The notes beneath the pieces are model-generated. The model worked only from the letters and a program-made list of their open reading frames with translations, was not told the DNA's origin and did not search any database. Shown piece by piece: positions 56,545 through 64,000 of a stretch of DNA of 64,000 nucleotides (positions are counted from its first letter, which is position 1; each line of letters starts with the position of its first letter). Position numbers and translations under genes: made by a program. This stretch comes from 40CM-4-68-19 sp036513415 (GTDB lineage: Bacteria; Myxococcota; Myxococcia; Myxococcales; 40CM-4-68-19). The stretch lies in contig DATBZA010000179.1 in NCBI GenBank assembly GCA_036513415.1, positions 1-64,000 of the forward strand, in the 5' to 3' direction.

Positions 56545-56973
56545 TCAGCCCTCTGCCTTGACCTGCTGCAGGCCCTTCGCGAAGCGGCCCGCGTGCGACT
56601 TCTCGGCCTTGGCGAGGGTCTCGAACCACTCCGCCACTTCCGCGAAGCCTTCCTCGCGCGCCTGCTTGGCGAATCCCGGGTACATCTGCGTGTACTCGTA
56701 GGTCTCACCGGCCACGGCGGCCTTCAGGTTCTTCTCGGTGTCGCCGATGGGCTCGCCAGTCGCCGGATCGCCCACTTCCTGCAAGTACTCGAGGTGGCCG
56801 TGGGCGTGGCCCGTCTCGCCCTCGGCGGTGTCGCGGAAGAGGCCCGCGATGTCCGGGCGGCCTTCCACGTCGGCCTGCTTGGCGAAGTACAGGTACCGCC
56901 GGTTGGCCTGGCTCTCGCCGGCGAACGCGGCCTTGAGGTTCTCGTGGGTCTTGCTGTTCTTCAGATTTGCCAT
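56545..56973 (-). CDS. Rubrerythrin (di-iron peroxidase)
   Basis: A 142-residue ferritin-like protein with the Glu/His di-iron signature: NLKAAFAGESQANRRYLYFA (E-x6-Y), GETGHAHGHLEYLQEVG (E-x2-H), NLKAAVAGETYEYTQMYPGF and EWFETLAKAEKSHAGRF (E-x2-H). The rubredoxin C-terminal domain of classical rubrerythrin is absent, so it needs another electron donor, perhaps the Fe-S protein downstream. An AGGAGG ribosome site lies 8 nt before the ATG at 56973. First gene of the operon. Confidence 0.94.
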   Translation of the reverse strand: MANLKNSKTHENLKAAFAGESQANRRYLYFAKQADVEGRPDIAGLFRDTAEGETGHAHGHLEYLQEVGDPATGEPIGDTEKNLKAAVAGETYEYTQMYPGFAKQAREEGFAEVAEWFETLAKAEKSHAGRFAKGLQQVKAEG

Positions 56974-57002
56974 GCGTGCTGCCTCCTGGGGGTATCGTCG
57001 TG

Positions 57003-57021
57003 TTGGAGAATCATTCTCCAA
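57003..57021. promoter_or_regulatory. 9-1-9 palindrome: likely Fur/PerR operator
   Basis: TTGGAGAAT-C-ATTCTCCAA is a perfect inverted repeat, the size and A/T-flanked form of Fur-family boxes. It overlaps the -10 position of the rubrerythrin promoter. Confidence 0.75.
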
Positions 57022-57040
57022 AATGGATTCGCTACGTCAA
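57013..57040 (-). promoter_or_regulatory. Promoter of the rubrerythrin operon
   Basis: On the minus strand TTGACG (57040-57035) is followed after 16 nt by GAGAAT (57018-57013) within the palindrome. Repression would thus block RNA polymerase binding. Confidence 0.5.
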
Positions 57041-57121
57041 GCTGAAGTTCACTTCCGCCGCACCGGCAGTGTTCATTTCCAGCTGAGCGCCCAACTCCTT
57101 GCGACCTTACATTGAACAAGG

Positions 57122-58615
57122 ATGCGAGACGAGAGCGCCAACCGCCGCCTGAAGATCGAGGCCCACGACGCCAGCCGGGTCGAGTGGTCGATCTACATCC
57201 CGCTCCCACGGGGCAGCGAGATCAACGAGGCCGAGGTCTCCCTGCGCCTCGAATTCCCGGAGAACGCCTACGTCCCGCACGACGGCTGGGAGCAGCTGCA
57301 GATCCTCGCCCGCCTTTCCAGCCCTGACGAGGACCTGCACGCGGCCGAGCCGCTGACGGCGGATGGGCTGCGGCGGTCGGCGCTGGGGGTCGCGCGGCGG
57401 CTGAAGCTCTTGCGCGAGAGCATCCCGCGGGTGGCGGTGGCGCACTCCCTGAACCCGATGCCGGTCGCCCCGTCGCTGCTCAAGGACCTCGATCGGATCC
57501 TCGACCAGGCGATCGCCGCGCTGGAGCAAGCACGCCACAGCCTCTCCGCGCCGCAGGCCGACGATCCTCCCCAGCTTTCGCGCGAACGGGTGCTCGCCGA
57601 CGAGTTCCTCTCCGGTCAGCTGCTCGAGCTGCTCACGGTCGCCGAGGAGACTTGCGCGCGGATGCTCGCGCCGGCGGGCCTGCCGGGATACCGCGCGGTG
57701 GCCCAGAAGCTGAGCCAGCGGATCGCCGATGCTCTCGCCGCCGAGCTGCGGGTGCGCGAAAGCAAGGGTGAGATGCTGCCCGACGGCGAGGACGTGGAGG
57801 CGCTCGCGCTCTTCCTGGACCGGGCCGCTCAGCTCAAGAAGCACTTCCAGGAGGTCCTCTTCCTCGAGCCGCAGACCCGGATGATCGACGAGGCGCTGCG
57901 CAACTGGGTGGGGCTGTCCGGCGCGGCGACGGCCTTCGTCATCTACTTCGGGTTGCAGGCGCTGCAAACCAGCGCGGCAGCGGGCCTCGGCCTCTGGACT
58001 CTGATGACCGTCGGGGCGGTCGCCTATGCCTTGAAGGACCGGGCGAAGGAGCTCACCCGGCAGTGGCTGGCCGGGAAGCTCTCCCACCTCTACGCCAACC
58101 GGGTGCTGATCCTGCGCGAGCCGGAAAGGCTCGAGCGCGGCCGGAACGTCGTCCTGCACGCGCGCGAGTCGCTGGCCCAGGCGCGCGTGGCGCGGGCCGA
58201 CCCGCTGAACCCCGGCAGCGGCGCCGTCCAGCGGGTGGTCACGCTCGACTACAAGCAGCGCGCCCGGGTGACGCGGCTGAAGGGTCCGGGTGCGGAGACC
58301 TTCGAGCGGCTCAAGATCGTCTTCCGGTACGACCTCGCTCCGATCCTCACGCGCCTGGACGACTCCGTGAAACGCGTTCCGGTCCAGGCAGGACCCGGGG
58401 TACGCTTCGCCGATGCTCCCCGGCTGTACCGCGTGCCCCTCAGCCTGCTGGTGTCGACGCCCGCGGGCGCCGAGAAGCGGGAAGCGGTGATCGTGCTCAA
58501 CCGGCGCGGGATCGCTCGCATCGTGCCCGAAGGCGGCCCCCTGCCGTTCGTCCCCGCCGAGGTGGAGCTGCCGGACCTCGATGAAGACGGCGGGGAGCTG
58601 GTCCCGCAGCCTTGA
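57122..58615 (+). CDS. Membrane protein with cytoplasmic flanks, unknown
   Basis: A 497-residue protein. The N-terminal 270 residues are soluble with a small beta domain at first (RVEWSIYIPLPRGSEINEAE; VSLRLEFPENAYVPHDGW) and then helices; two membrane helices follow (about residues 274-310: AATAFVIYFGLQALQTSA and LGLWTLMTVGAVAYAL), then a basic cytoplasmic-looking C-terminal domain (LYANRVLILREPERLERG; VVTLDYKQRARVTRL). No enzyme motif. The TGA overlaps the rlmJ TTG by 3 nt, so the two are co-translated. Divergent from the rubrerythrin operon. Confidence 0.7.
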   Translation: MRDESANRRLKIEAHDASRVEWSIYIPLPRGSEINEAEVSLRLEFPENAYVPHDGWEQLQILARLSSPDEDLHAAEPLTADGLRRSALGVARRLKLLRESIPRVAVAHSLNPMPVAPSLLKDLDRILDQAIAALEQARHSLSAPQADDPPQLSRERVLADEFLSGQLLELLTVAEETCARMLAPAGLPGYRAVAQKLSQRIADALAAELRVRESKGEMLPDGEDVEALALFLDRAAQLKKHFQEVLFLEPQTRMIDEALRNWVGLSGAATAFVIYFGLQALQTSAAAGLGLWTLMTVGAVAYALKDRAKELTRQWLAGKLSHLYANRVLILREPERLERGRNVVLHARESLAQARVARADPLNPGSGAVQRVVTLDYKQRARVTRLKGPGAETFERLKIVFRYDLAPILTRLDDSVKRVPVQAGPGVRFADAPRLYRVPLSLLVSTPAGAEKREAVIVLNRRGIARIVPEGGPLPFVPAEVELPDLDEDGGELVPQP

Positions 58616-59400
58616 CGGACTACGCGCACGCACGCCACGCGGGCAACGCCGGCGATGTGCTCAAGCACGTGGCGCTCGTCGCCTTGCTCGAGGCGATGCT
58701 GCGCGATCCCGCGCCGCTGACCTACGTCGAGACGCACGCAGGCGACGGGCTCTACCCGCTCGGGTCCGCCGGGGAATGGGGCGGCGGCGTCCTGCGAGTC
58801 TGGAACGCGCAAGACGGACTCCTCGGGCGGTATGCGGCGATCGTGCGCGGGGGCTCGCTGTCCGGGGCCCAGCGGCCCCAGGCGGTGCCGGGCTCGCCGC
58901 TGATCGCGCGCGCCCTCCTGCGGCCACAGGACCGGATGCTGCTGCATGAGATCGACTCCCGGTCGGCGGGGTTGCTGCGGCGGGCGGCTCCCGAGGCGGA
59001 CGTGCACGAAGGAGACGGGCTCGCGGCGCTCCCCCCCGCGGCAGAGGGCCGTGCGCTGGTGCTGATCGATCCGCCGTACAGCGGCAAGCAGGAATGGACC
59101 GACGCGGCGCGGGCCTTGGAGCGGATCCGCGGCGTGCCGTCGGCCCTCTGGTATCCGATCAAGGCGCTGACCCGGCCGCGCGCGCTGATCGCGGAGCTCG
59201 CCAGGCTCGGGGTCCACGGCACCGCCGTCGAGCTGCACTGGACGCCGCTGCGGCTCCGGCGCGAGCGGCTCAACGGCGCGGGCCTGATCCTCGCAGCGGC
59301 GCCGAAGGAGGCGGTCGCCTCGATCTCCGCGGCGCTGCCGGAGCTGGGCGCGCTGCTGCAGACGCACGGAGAGTGGGGAGCGGCGCAGATCGGCTTCTGA
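58612..59400 (+). CDS. rlmJ: 23S rRNA (adenine-2030-N6)-methyltransferase RlmJ
   Basis: A 262-residue SAM-dependent methyltransferase. N-terminus YAHARHAGNAGDVLKHVAL is the RlmJ signature (HAGNxADVLKH). Then YVETHAGDGLYPL (SAM loop), LLHEIDSRSAGLL, and LVLIDPPYSGKQEW (catalytic DPPY motif). It would modify A2030 of 23S rRNA. TTG start overlapping the upstream stop (TTGA). Length is close to E. coli RlmJ (280). Confidence 0.93.
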   Translation: MTDYAHARHAGNAGDVLKHVALVALLEAMLRDPAPLTYVETHAGDGLYPLGSAGEWGGGVLRVWNAQDGLLGRYAAIVRGGSLSGAQRPQAVPGSPLIARALLRPQDRMLLHEIDSRSAGLLRRAAPEADVHEGDGLAALPPAAEGRALVLIDPPYSGKQEWTDAARALERIRGVPSALWYPIKALTRPRALIAELARLGVHGTAVELHWTPLRLRRERLNGAGLILAAAPKEAVASISAALPELGALLQTHGEWGAAQIGF

Positions 59401-59405
59401 AACGC

Positions 59406-59423
59406 GAAGGGCGCCGGCCCTTC
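59406..59423. terminator. Hairpin between convergent rlmJ and SWIB genes
   Basis: GAAGGGC-GCCG-GCCCTTC is a perfect 7-bp stem with a 4-nt loop, placed 5 nt after the rlmJ stop and before the SWIB stop. It could act as a two-way terminator; no U-tract. Confidence 0.45.
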
Positions 59424-59463
59424 TGGGACCCGCGCCCTCGCGTGAACGTCCTGAGCGGACGAG

Positions 59464-59760
59464 CTACGACAGGTTGTCGTTCACCAGCTTGGTCATCTCG
59501 AACATGGAGACGGTCTTCTTTCCGCCGAAGACCTCGCGGAGCTGATCATCCGCGTTGATGTTTCTCCTCTCCTTCTTGTCCTGCAGATTGTTCCTCTTCA
59601 CGTACGCCCAGAGCTTCTTCACCACCTCGGTGCGAGGCAGCGGCCTTTCGCCTACGATCTTCGCGAGCGCCGGGCTGGGCTGCATGGCCTTCATGAAGGC
59701 GGCGTTCGGCTTGCGGGCGGTCTTCTTGGCGGTCTTCTTCGCGGCTTTCTTGGCGGCCAT
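59464..59760 (-). CDS. SWIB/MDM2 domain protein
   Basis: A 98-residue protein: a histone-like Lys/Ala tail (MAAKKAAKKTAKKTARKPN) and a SWIB domain (MQPSPALAKIVGERPLPRTE; VVKKLWAYVKRNNLQDKKER; NINADDQLREVFGGKKTVSM). Bacterial SWIB proteins occur in chlamydiae and myxobacteria and probably bind DNA or condense chromatin. GGGAGG precedes the ATG at 59760. Promoter region lies in the 140-nt gap to the next gene. Confidence 0.92.
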   Translation of the reverse strand: MAAKKAAKKTAKKTARKPNAAFMKAMQPSPALAKIVGERPLPRTEVVKKLWAYVKRNNLQDKKERRNINADDQLREVFGGKKTVSMFEMTKLVNDNLS

Positions 59761-59899
59761 CCGTTTTTCCTCCCAAAGGGGGAGCGGTCTCCCCTCGAAA
59801 ACAGCGCGCACTCTGACAGAAGCCGATCGGCTGCGTCCAGCGATTTTTCCCTCTGGAACCGTCGAATCCCTCCTCGACGGAAGTTTGCCGCAGGGAGAC

Positions 59900-61102
59900 T
59901 CAACCGCCCTTCGGCCTTGAAATCCTCAGCACCGATGCGCCTCCCCGCCGCAGGAGGAGGGTGAGCGGCAGGTCCTGCGGGGCGGCTGCGGGGAGCCATT
60001 CCCGCTCCTGTTTCTCGGTTGCTACCACGAGCGCCTCCCCTCCCGGCGCGAGGAGATCCGCTGCGTCCTGCAGCTCCCGCGCAGCGACCGCCGGGCCCGC
60101 CGGCGAGGACAGCTCGCCGACCACGAGGGAGAAGCTGCCCCGCTCGAGCCCGTCCGCCGGAAAGAGGGTCGCGCGCGCTTCGACGGGGAGCCCGAGCGCG
60201 CCTGCGTTCCGGCGGAGAAAGGCGATTTCCAGCAAGTCTCGCTCCTGGGCCACGACTTGCGCCGCGGTGTAGCGAGACTTGAGACAAAGTGGGAGAGCGC
60301 CGTACCCCGCGCGAAAGGCGAGGGCGCGCGCGGGAGGGTTGCGCGGCAGGGACTCGGCGAGCGCCGCGAGCAGGTCCTGGTGCCCGGGATCTTCGGAGGC
60401 GTCGTGCGGCCGGACCAGCCGCAGGCCCGCGAAGCGGGTCTCGTCGCGCGCGTAGATCTCCTCGTCTTCCAGGGCCACCTGCGCCGGGCCAGGCGCCAGG
60501 GCGAAGACGTCGTGCCTGGGGCCGCGCGCCACGTGCGTCAGCCCGGGCAGGCCGAGCTCGCGCACCGTGGGCGCCAGATCGCGGATCACCACCGCGCGCA
60601 CTTCCGCGCCGAGCGCGCGGCCGCCTTCCAGCAGGTAACGGATGGCGCGAGGGCCGATCCGGGCAGGAACGTTGCAGAGGACCCAGTCGAAGCGCTCCCC
60701 CGACAGGCCGCGATAGCCGAGGCCCGGGCGGACGGCGACGTTGCGGAGCCCGAGAGCGCGCGCGTTGTGCGCCGATGCGGCCACCGCCAGCAGATCGCGA
60801 TCGAGCAGGACGCAGCGCGCCAGGGGCCAGCGCGCCGCCAGCGGAAGCCCGAGGGCGCCGTAGCCGCAGCCCAGATCGAGCAACGAGGCCGGATCTCCGG
60901 CGGGGAGATGCTGGAGCAGCAGGAGCGTCCCTTCATCGATGCGCTGAGAGGAAAAGACGTCCCAGGGTACGTCCAGCGACAAGGTGGGGAACCCCGGCGC
61001 CCTCTCCACCAGCCTCCCGCGCGCGTACGGCCCCAGCGCCTTCCACGCTTCCGGTCCGGGAGGCGGGAGCGCTTTGGGCTCCCGGCGGGGCTTCTTCTTC
61101 AC
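59900..61102 (-). CDS. Two-domain RsmC/RlmG-like methyltransferase
   Basis: A 400-residue protein with tandem methyltransferase-like domains. Domain 1 (about residues 30-225): VPWDVFSSQRIDEGTLLLL, LLDLGCGYGALGLPLAARWP (SAM loop) and the catalytic-type motif LCNVPARIGPRAIRY, where related enzymes have NPP(F/Y)H. Domain 2 (about 230-400) keeps the fold (ALAFRAGYGALPLCL; LEIAFLRRNAGALGLPVEAR; VVGELSSPAGPAVAARELQD) but not the motif, as the degenerate N-domain does in RsmC. So it is probably an rRNA/tRNA base methyltransferase, domain order inverted. Start overlaps dciA stop by 4 nt. Confidence 0.82.
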   Translation of the reverse strand: MKKKPRREPKALPPPGPEAWKALGPYARGRLVERAPGFPTLSLDVPWDVFSSQRIDEGTLLLLQHLPAGDPASLLDLGCGYGALGLPLAARWPLARCVLLDRDLLAVAASAHNARALGLRNVAVRPGLGYRGLSGERFDWVLCNVPARIGPRAIRYLLEGGRALGAEVRAVVIRDLAPTVRELGLPGLTHVARGPRHDVFALAPGPAQVALEDEEIYARDETRFAGLRLVRPHDASEDPGHQDLLAALAESLPRNPPARALAFRAGYGALPLCLKSRYTAAQVVAQERDLLEIAFLRRNAGALGLPVEARATLFPADGLERGSFSLVVGELSSPAGPAVAARELQDAADLLAPGGEALVVATEKQEREWLPAAAPQDLPLTLLLRRGGASVLRISRPKGG

Positions 61103-61578
61103 GGACGGCGGCGCTGGGCGGCCTCCGCCGCGCGCAGGACCGCCTCGCGCAGCCCGGGGTCCAGCCGCGCTGCACCGAGCACGCGCTGCGGCTCGACGTT
61201 GATCTCCGGCCGCCTGGCCGCGCCGAGGCCGGCGCGCCGCCGCCCATCGTCCAGGGCCCCGACGTGCGCCAGGCCGAACTGCAGCGCCCGGACCGCGCCG
61301 GCTCCGAGCTTCCGGTTCAGGCGTTCCAGCAGCATTCCGCGCGCGGCGTCCAACTGGTCGCGCCAGCGGTGGTCCTGGACGAGAAGGTGAAGCGTTCCAT
61401 AGGAAAGGACCGTAGGCTGTGCGCGCGCGGCGATCTGCGGCCCCACCGCGCTCTCCCAGATTTCCGGCGAGATCCGGCGTGGGAGCCGGCGGCAGATTCC
61501 GTGCTCCTTCAGCGCGCGGGGGAGGATGCCGGACACCTTCTCGCCGCGCCGCCGCACGCCGAATCGCGTCACGCCCAC
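61099..61578 (-). CDS. DciA-like DUF721 protein
   Basis: A 159-residue DUF721 protein: VSGILPRALKEHGICRRLPR, WESAVGPQIAARAQPTVLSY, GTLHLLVQDHRWRDQLDAAR and LLERLNRKLGAGAVRALQFG. These are the conserved W-x-x-x-V-G, P-x-x-L-x-x-G-T-L and W-x-x-Q-L segments. DciA recruits or loads the replicative helicase DnaB in most bacteria that lack DnaC/DnaI. The start overlaps the upstream gene by 10 nt; its C-terminal 40 residues are a basic tail. Confidence 0.85.
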   Translation of the reverse strand: MGVTRFGVRRRGEKVSGILPRALKEHGICRRLPRRISPEIWESAVGPQIAARAQPTVLSYGTLHLLVQDHRWRDQLDAARGMLLERLNRKLGAGAVRALQFGLAHVGALDDGRRRAGLGAARRPEINVEPQRVLGAARLDPGLREAVLRAAEAAQRRRP

Positions 61579-61934
61579 CTCCTCAACAAGACGAGCCGCA
61601 TCGCCGCAACGATCTCCTCGATCCGGTAGGGCCGCTCCACCACCGGAACGCCTGGCGCGTCGCCGTGCTCTCCCCGGCAGCGGGAGAGGATCAACGCCAG
61701 CCGCCGCGCGGCGGACAGCTCGCGCATCTCCGCCAGCGCGTCGCCCTCCGCGGAGGGCCAGCTCCGGTCCTCGAGCAGCACGACGTCGGCGCCAGCCAGC
61801 GCGCAGAGGGCCTGCGAAGGCGCGTGCGCGATCCCGACCCGCGCCGGCAGGAGCCTTCGGACCCGCTCAGCCTCGTGCAGGTCGCGGCCCACGAGCAAGA
61901 CCGTCCGTTGCGCTGTCGCGCGCCTGGCGTGCAT
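61569..61934 (-). CDS. Degenerate response-regulator receiver protein
   Basis: A 121-residue CheY-like fold: RTVLLVGRDLHEAERVRRLL (strand 1), VGIAHAPSQALCALAGADVV, LLEDRSWPSAEGDALAEMRE, LALILSRCRGE, and VPVVERPYRIEEIVAAMR. The acidic pocket is altered: the phosphoacceptor strand reads VVLLEDRSW, and the C-terminal Lys-Pro becomes Arg-Pro. So it may be a pseudo-receiver used for binding. GGGAGG precedes ATG 61934. It overlaps the DnaC-like gene by 68 nt. Confidence 0.75.
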   Translation of the reverse strand: MHARRATAQRTVLLVGRDLHEAERVRRLLPARVGIAHAPSQALCALAGADVVLLEDRSWPSAEGDALAEMRELSAARRLALILSRCRGEHGDAPGVPVVERPYRIEEIVAAMRLVLLRRWA

Positions 61935-62766
61935 CGTGCTGCACCTCCCTCTGGTCATCTCCAACGACGTCGATCAGATCGCACATCTCGTGCAGCCTGG
62001 AGTAGATGCGCGGCCCCACGCGCTGCTCCAGGTTCTCGGCCGACTGGGCATCCGCCTTGAACTCCCAGCCGACGGTGCCGGGGCGCGGGTAGTTGGTGGC
62101 GAGCAGGGTGGGCCGGCCGGCGTTGTAGCGGACGCTCAGGACCTCATCGAGGATGCCCTGCTCGAACTCCCGGTTCCTCCCGCCCTTGCCGATCTCGTCG
62201 ATGGCCAGCACGTCGACCTGGCGCAGCGGCTCGAGCCACTCGCGCGACGAGAGCCCGCGGGAGAATCCGTCGCGGATGTCGGAGAGGAGGAGGAAGAATT
62301 CCTCGTACCGGCCGCGCACTCCTTTCTTCGCGGCCAGCTCGCGCAGCATCCCGGAGAGAAGGTGCGTCTTGCCGGTTCCGGGCGGCCCGCAGAAGAGCAG
62401 CGCCCGCTGTCCCGCCGCGCCCGGGAGGAACTCGTCCACGAAGCGTCGCGCGCGCAGCAGCGCGCGCTGCTGCGCCGGGCTGTAGGCGCGGTACCCCGCG
62501 AGGGTGCGCTCGAGGAACTTGGGCGGCAGCCGCAGGCCGGTGAGGAGCGAGAGCCTGCGCGGATCGGCGCCGCAGGCGCAGCCGCGCACCACTTCATAGC
62601 CGCGCTCGTCGCGCGCGTAGAGGCGTCCCTGACCCCGGCAGGCCGGGCAGTGCGCCGTGCAGGAGCATGCCACTGCCATGCCCTTGTCGTCGCGTTGCTG
62701 GAAGGCGAATCCTTCACCGCCGCAGAGTGCGCAGGCGGTCTTCGCGGCGGACGGCGGCTCTGCCAT
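61867..62766 (-). CDS. DnaC/IstB-like ATPase with DnaJ-type zinc motifs
   Basis: A 299-residue protein. Residues about 9-70 hold CALCGGEG and CPACRGQG, two C-x2-C-x-G-x-G halves like the DnaJ zinc centre, plus CSC and CAC cysteines. Then the AAA+ part: ALLFCGPPGTGKTHLLSGML (Walker A), VDVLAIDEIGKGGRNREFE (Walker B), TLLATNYPRPG (sensor 1) and GPRIYSRLHEMCDLIDVVG (arginine region). DnaC and IstB share this fold; a single chromosomal copy next to dciA suggests a helicase loader. Coordinates overlap the receiver gene. Confidence 0.82.
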   Translation of the reverse strand: MAEPPSAAKTACALCGGEGFAFQQRDDKGMAVACSCTAHCPACRGQGRLYARDERGYEVVRGCACGADPRRLSLLTGLRLPPKFLERTLAGYRAYSPAQQRALLRARRFVDEFLPGAAGQRALLFCGPPGTGKTHLLSGMLRELAAKKGVRGRYEEFFLLLSDIRDGFSRGLSSREWLEPLRQVDVLAIDEIGKGGRNREFEQGILDEVLSVRYNAGRPTLLATNYPRPGTVGWEFKADAQSAENLEQRVGPRIYSRLHEMCDLIDVVGDDQREVQHDARQARDSATDGLARGPRPARG

Positions 62767-62777
62767 CGACGGGACTC

Positions 62778-63386
62778 CTAGAGGAGGAACGCCGGCGGCG
62801 GAAGGCCGAGGCGCTCGCTGGATGCGGACAAGAGCATGAGCTGCAGGCTGCGCTGGTACCGTCGCCGATCCATCCCGCTCGGCCGTGGAGCGATGCGGCT
62901 GCGGAGAGCGGCCCCGGCCTGGAGCCCCTTGGAGCGGGGGAGCTCGCGCAGGGCCGCCTTCAACGCCCGCACCGCGGCGGTCCAGTAGCCGTTTCCGCCG
63001 TCCTGCGCGAGGAGCTGCTCTGCCGCATCCGCAAGCGACTCCCACGCGGCTCGGGCCGAAAGGCCCGGAGCCTGCGCCGCGGCGCGGAGCTGCGCGCGCA
63101 AGCCCTCGGGCTTCGGTTGCGGGGGCGGACGGCGCGCGGTGAGCCGGTCGATGATGGGAGCGATGGCTTGCAGCGATACCAGCATCTCGGCGGCTCCGCG
63201 CACTCCCGTGGTCCGCGTGCGCAGCCGCGCCGCCCTGCGCACTTCCGCGATGACGGCCGCGACGGGGACCCGCGACGCGTGCCAGGCGAGCGCGAGCTGC
63301 GCATCGGCCGGAGAAAGCAGCAGGCCGCGCCCGCGGACCCTGCCCAGCTCCTGCGCGACGGTCTCGATGTACTCTTTTGCAGTCAA
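62778..63386 (-). CDS. Helical hypothetical protein, possible primosome partner
   Basis: About 202 residues from TTG 63386; the frame is open back to 63488 without a better start. Segments: TAKEYIETVAQELGRVRGRG, SPADAQLALAWHASRVPVAA, VIAEVRRAARLRTRTTGVRG, MLVSLQAIAPIIDRLTARRP and a C-terminal RRRYQRSLQLMLLSASSERL. The first part (LSPADAQLALxWHxxxVPxxAVIxxVRRA) resembles a small helical DnaD-like or replication-associated domain. It is 11 nt upstream of the DnaC-like gene on the same strand. Function unknown. Confidence 0.55.
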   Translation of the reverse strand: MTAKEYIETVAQELGRVRGRGLLLSPADAQLALAWHASRVPVAAVIAEVRRAARLRTRTTGVRGAAEMLVSLQAIAPIIDRLTARRPPPQPKPEGLRAQLRAAAQAPGLSARAAWESLADAAEQLLAQDGGNGYWTAAVRALKAALRELPRSKGLQAGAALRSRIAPRPSGMDRRRYQRSLQLMLLSASSERLGLPPPAFLL

Positions 63387-63786
63387 GTCCGGTGTGCCCT
63401 CGCGGTCGCCCTCAAAGACTGCCCGACGGGTCCGACAGCAGCGGTCGTCCTCTCGTCGCGGAGGCGTGCTAGCACTGCCGCTAACCATGCGTCAAGACTA
63501 AGGAATCTTGCCGGATCGGGCACAGGTTTCCCACAGGGGCCCAGCGCCGGTTCCGCGCGGAACGCAAGGCGCTTTTGGCCCCGTCCACAGGCCGGGACAA
63601 ACTCCGCCGCGGCGGCTGTGGAGGAGGCGTCTCCGGCACGCGGATCGCATCGGCGGGTCACACCTTCACGCACAACTCGACCCGCATGCCTGCGCGGCTT
63701 CGAAGGAGGGGTGGGTCACCAGTTCGGGCTGGCCTTCCTCTTTTGCTTGGCGGCAGCGGCCGCTTGGTCGACAATCGAATTTCCGA
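63387..63786. other. Intergenic region before the right-edge gene
   Basis: About 400 nt between divergent genes. It is less GC-rich near 63490-63530 and around 63770-63786 and would hold the promoters of both flanking genes; no clear hexamer pair or RNA gene was found. Confidence 0.5.
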
Positions 63787-64000
63787 ATGCTGACCGACGA
63801 GGCAACCCGCGGCCGGCTCCTCACCGAGTCGAGCTCCCGCGCGTTCGCCGGGCTTCGCGTGCACGCCATGGAGTCGCTGGCGCGCATCCGTGCCATCGCG
63901 CTGGCGGCGTTCTGCCTGGTCGCCGTCGCGTTTGCCGCTGCCGGCCATCCCGGCTCGCGCGCGGAGCTGTGGCCTCTGCTCGCGTACGCGGTGAGCGGAT
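63787..64000 (+). CDS. Membrane protein, 5' part only
   Basis: Starts at ATG 63787 (MLTDEATRGRLLTESSSRAF) and runs off the right edge, 71 codons seen. After an amphipathic start there is ARIRAIALAAFCLVAVAFAA, a membrane helix, then AELWPLLAYAVSG, the beginning of a second. The pattern fits the N-terminal sensor part of a histidine kinase or cyclase, but the rest lies outside the window. Confidence 0.6.
   Translation, partial: MLTDEATRGRLLTESSSRAFAGLRVHAMESLARIRAIALAAFCLVAVAFAAAGHPGSRAELWPLLAYAVSG

Overview
The window is GC-rich (roughly two thirds G+C by eye), densely packed and full of GTG/TTG starts and 1-4 nt start/stop overlaps. Gene content points to a free-living Gram-negative bacterium of the Myxococcota/deltaproteobacterial type: outer-membrane proteins (beta-barrel, TolC, MlaC), a PrkA-YhbH-SpoVR operon, MJ0042 zinc-ribbon protein, SWIB protein, paired ArsA-like ATPases, and a DciA next to a DnaC-like ATPase. 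The taxon is an inference; no rRNA or tRNA gene was found.

Region 1 (1-10530) is one flank of an extracellular contractile injection system (phage-tail-like, eCIS/PVC type): DUF4255/Pvc16-like terminator, sheath 1, tube 1, a tail-assembly-like small protein, a DUF6760-like small protein, sheath 2, tube 2, a 1082-residue Ala/Pro-rich protein of unknown role, a LysM baseplate protein and a gp5/VgrG-like spike. It stops abruptly after the spike: no gp25, baseplate wedge, PAAR tip, tape measure or AAA+ ATPase lies downstream. These are either upstream of the window or elsewhere.

Region 2 (10531-29640) is housekeeping: a barrel protein, GDPD, TatA, a zinc-ribbon/DUF3426 protein with an eightfold 12-residue repeat, PhaR, a large Lhr-type helicase, a RAYT (REP-associated transposase) with its own flanking inverted repeats, a phasin-like protein, two ArsA-family ATPases coupled to YjbQ, an ABC-F protein, MltG and a GT39-like membrane glycosyltransferase.

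Region 3 (29570-36340) is the prkA-yhbH-spoVR-psiE operon. spoVR carries a complete 398-residue intein with a LAGLIDADG endonuclease, and the 57 nt of extein just before it are AT-rich, as if co-converted. A frameshifted membrane-protein remnant sits between prkA and yhbH.

Region 4 (36351-50882) holds an ABC-2 exporter, a DEAD-box RNA helicase divergent from a RpoH-like sigma factor with a clear promoter, a DUF4159/VWA-GATase pair, a GGCT-fold protein, and an ino1-tolC-mlaC run. Region 5 (50951-57040) has a U32 family protein and a rubrerythrin / Fe-S oxidoreductase / DUF3501 / Fur-family operon preceded by a perfect 9-1-9 palindrome overlapping the promoter. Region 6 (57122-64000) has rlmJ, a SWIB protein, a two-domain methyltransferase, and an overlapping cluster with DciA, a pseudo-receiver, a DnaC-like ATPase with DnaJ-type zinc motifs and an unknown partner; a membrane protein runs off the right edge.

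A family of about 80-bp nested-hairpin repeats (nine places) lies at gene 3' ends, six of them between convergent genes, and often supplies the stop codons on both sides.
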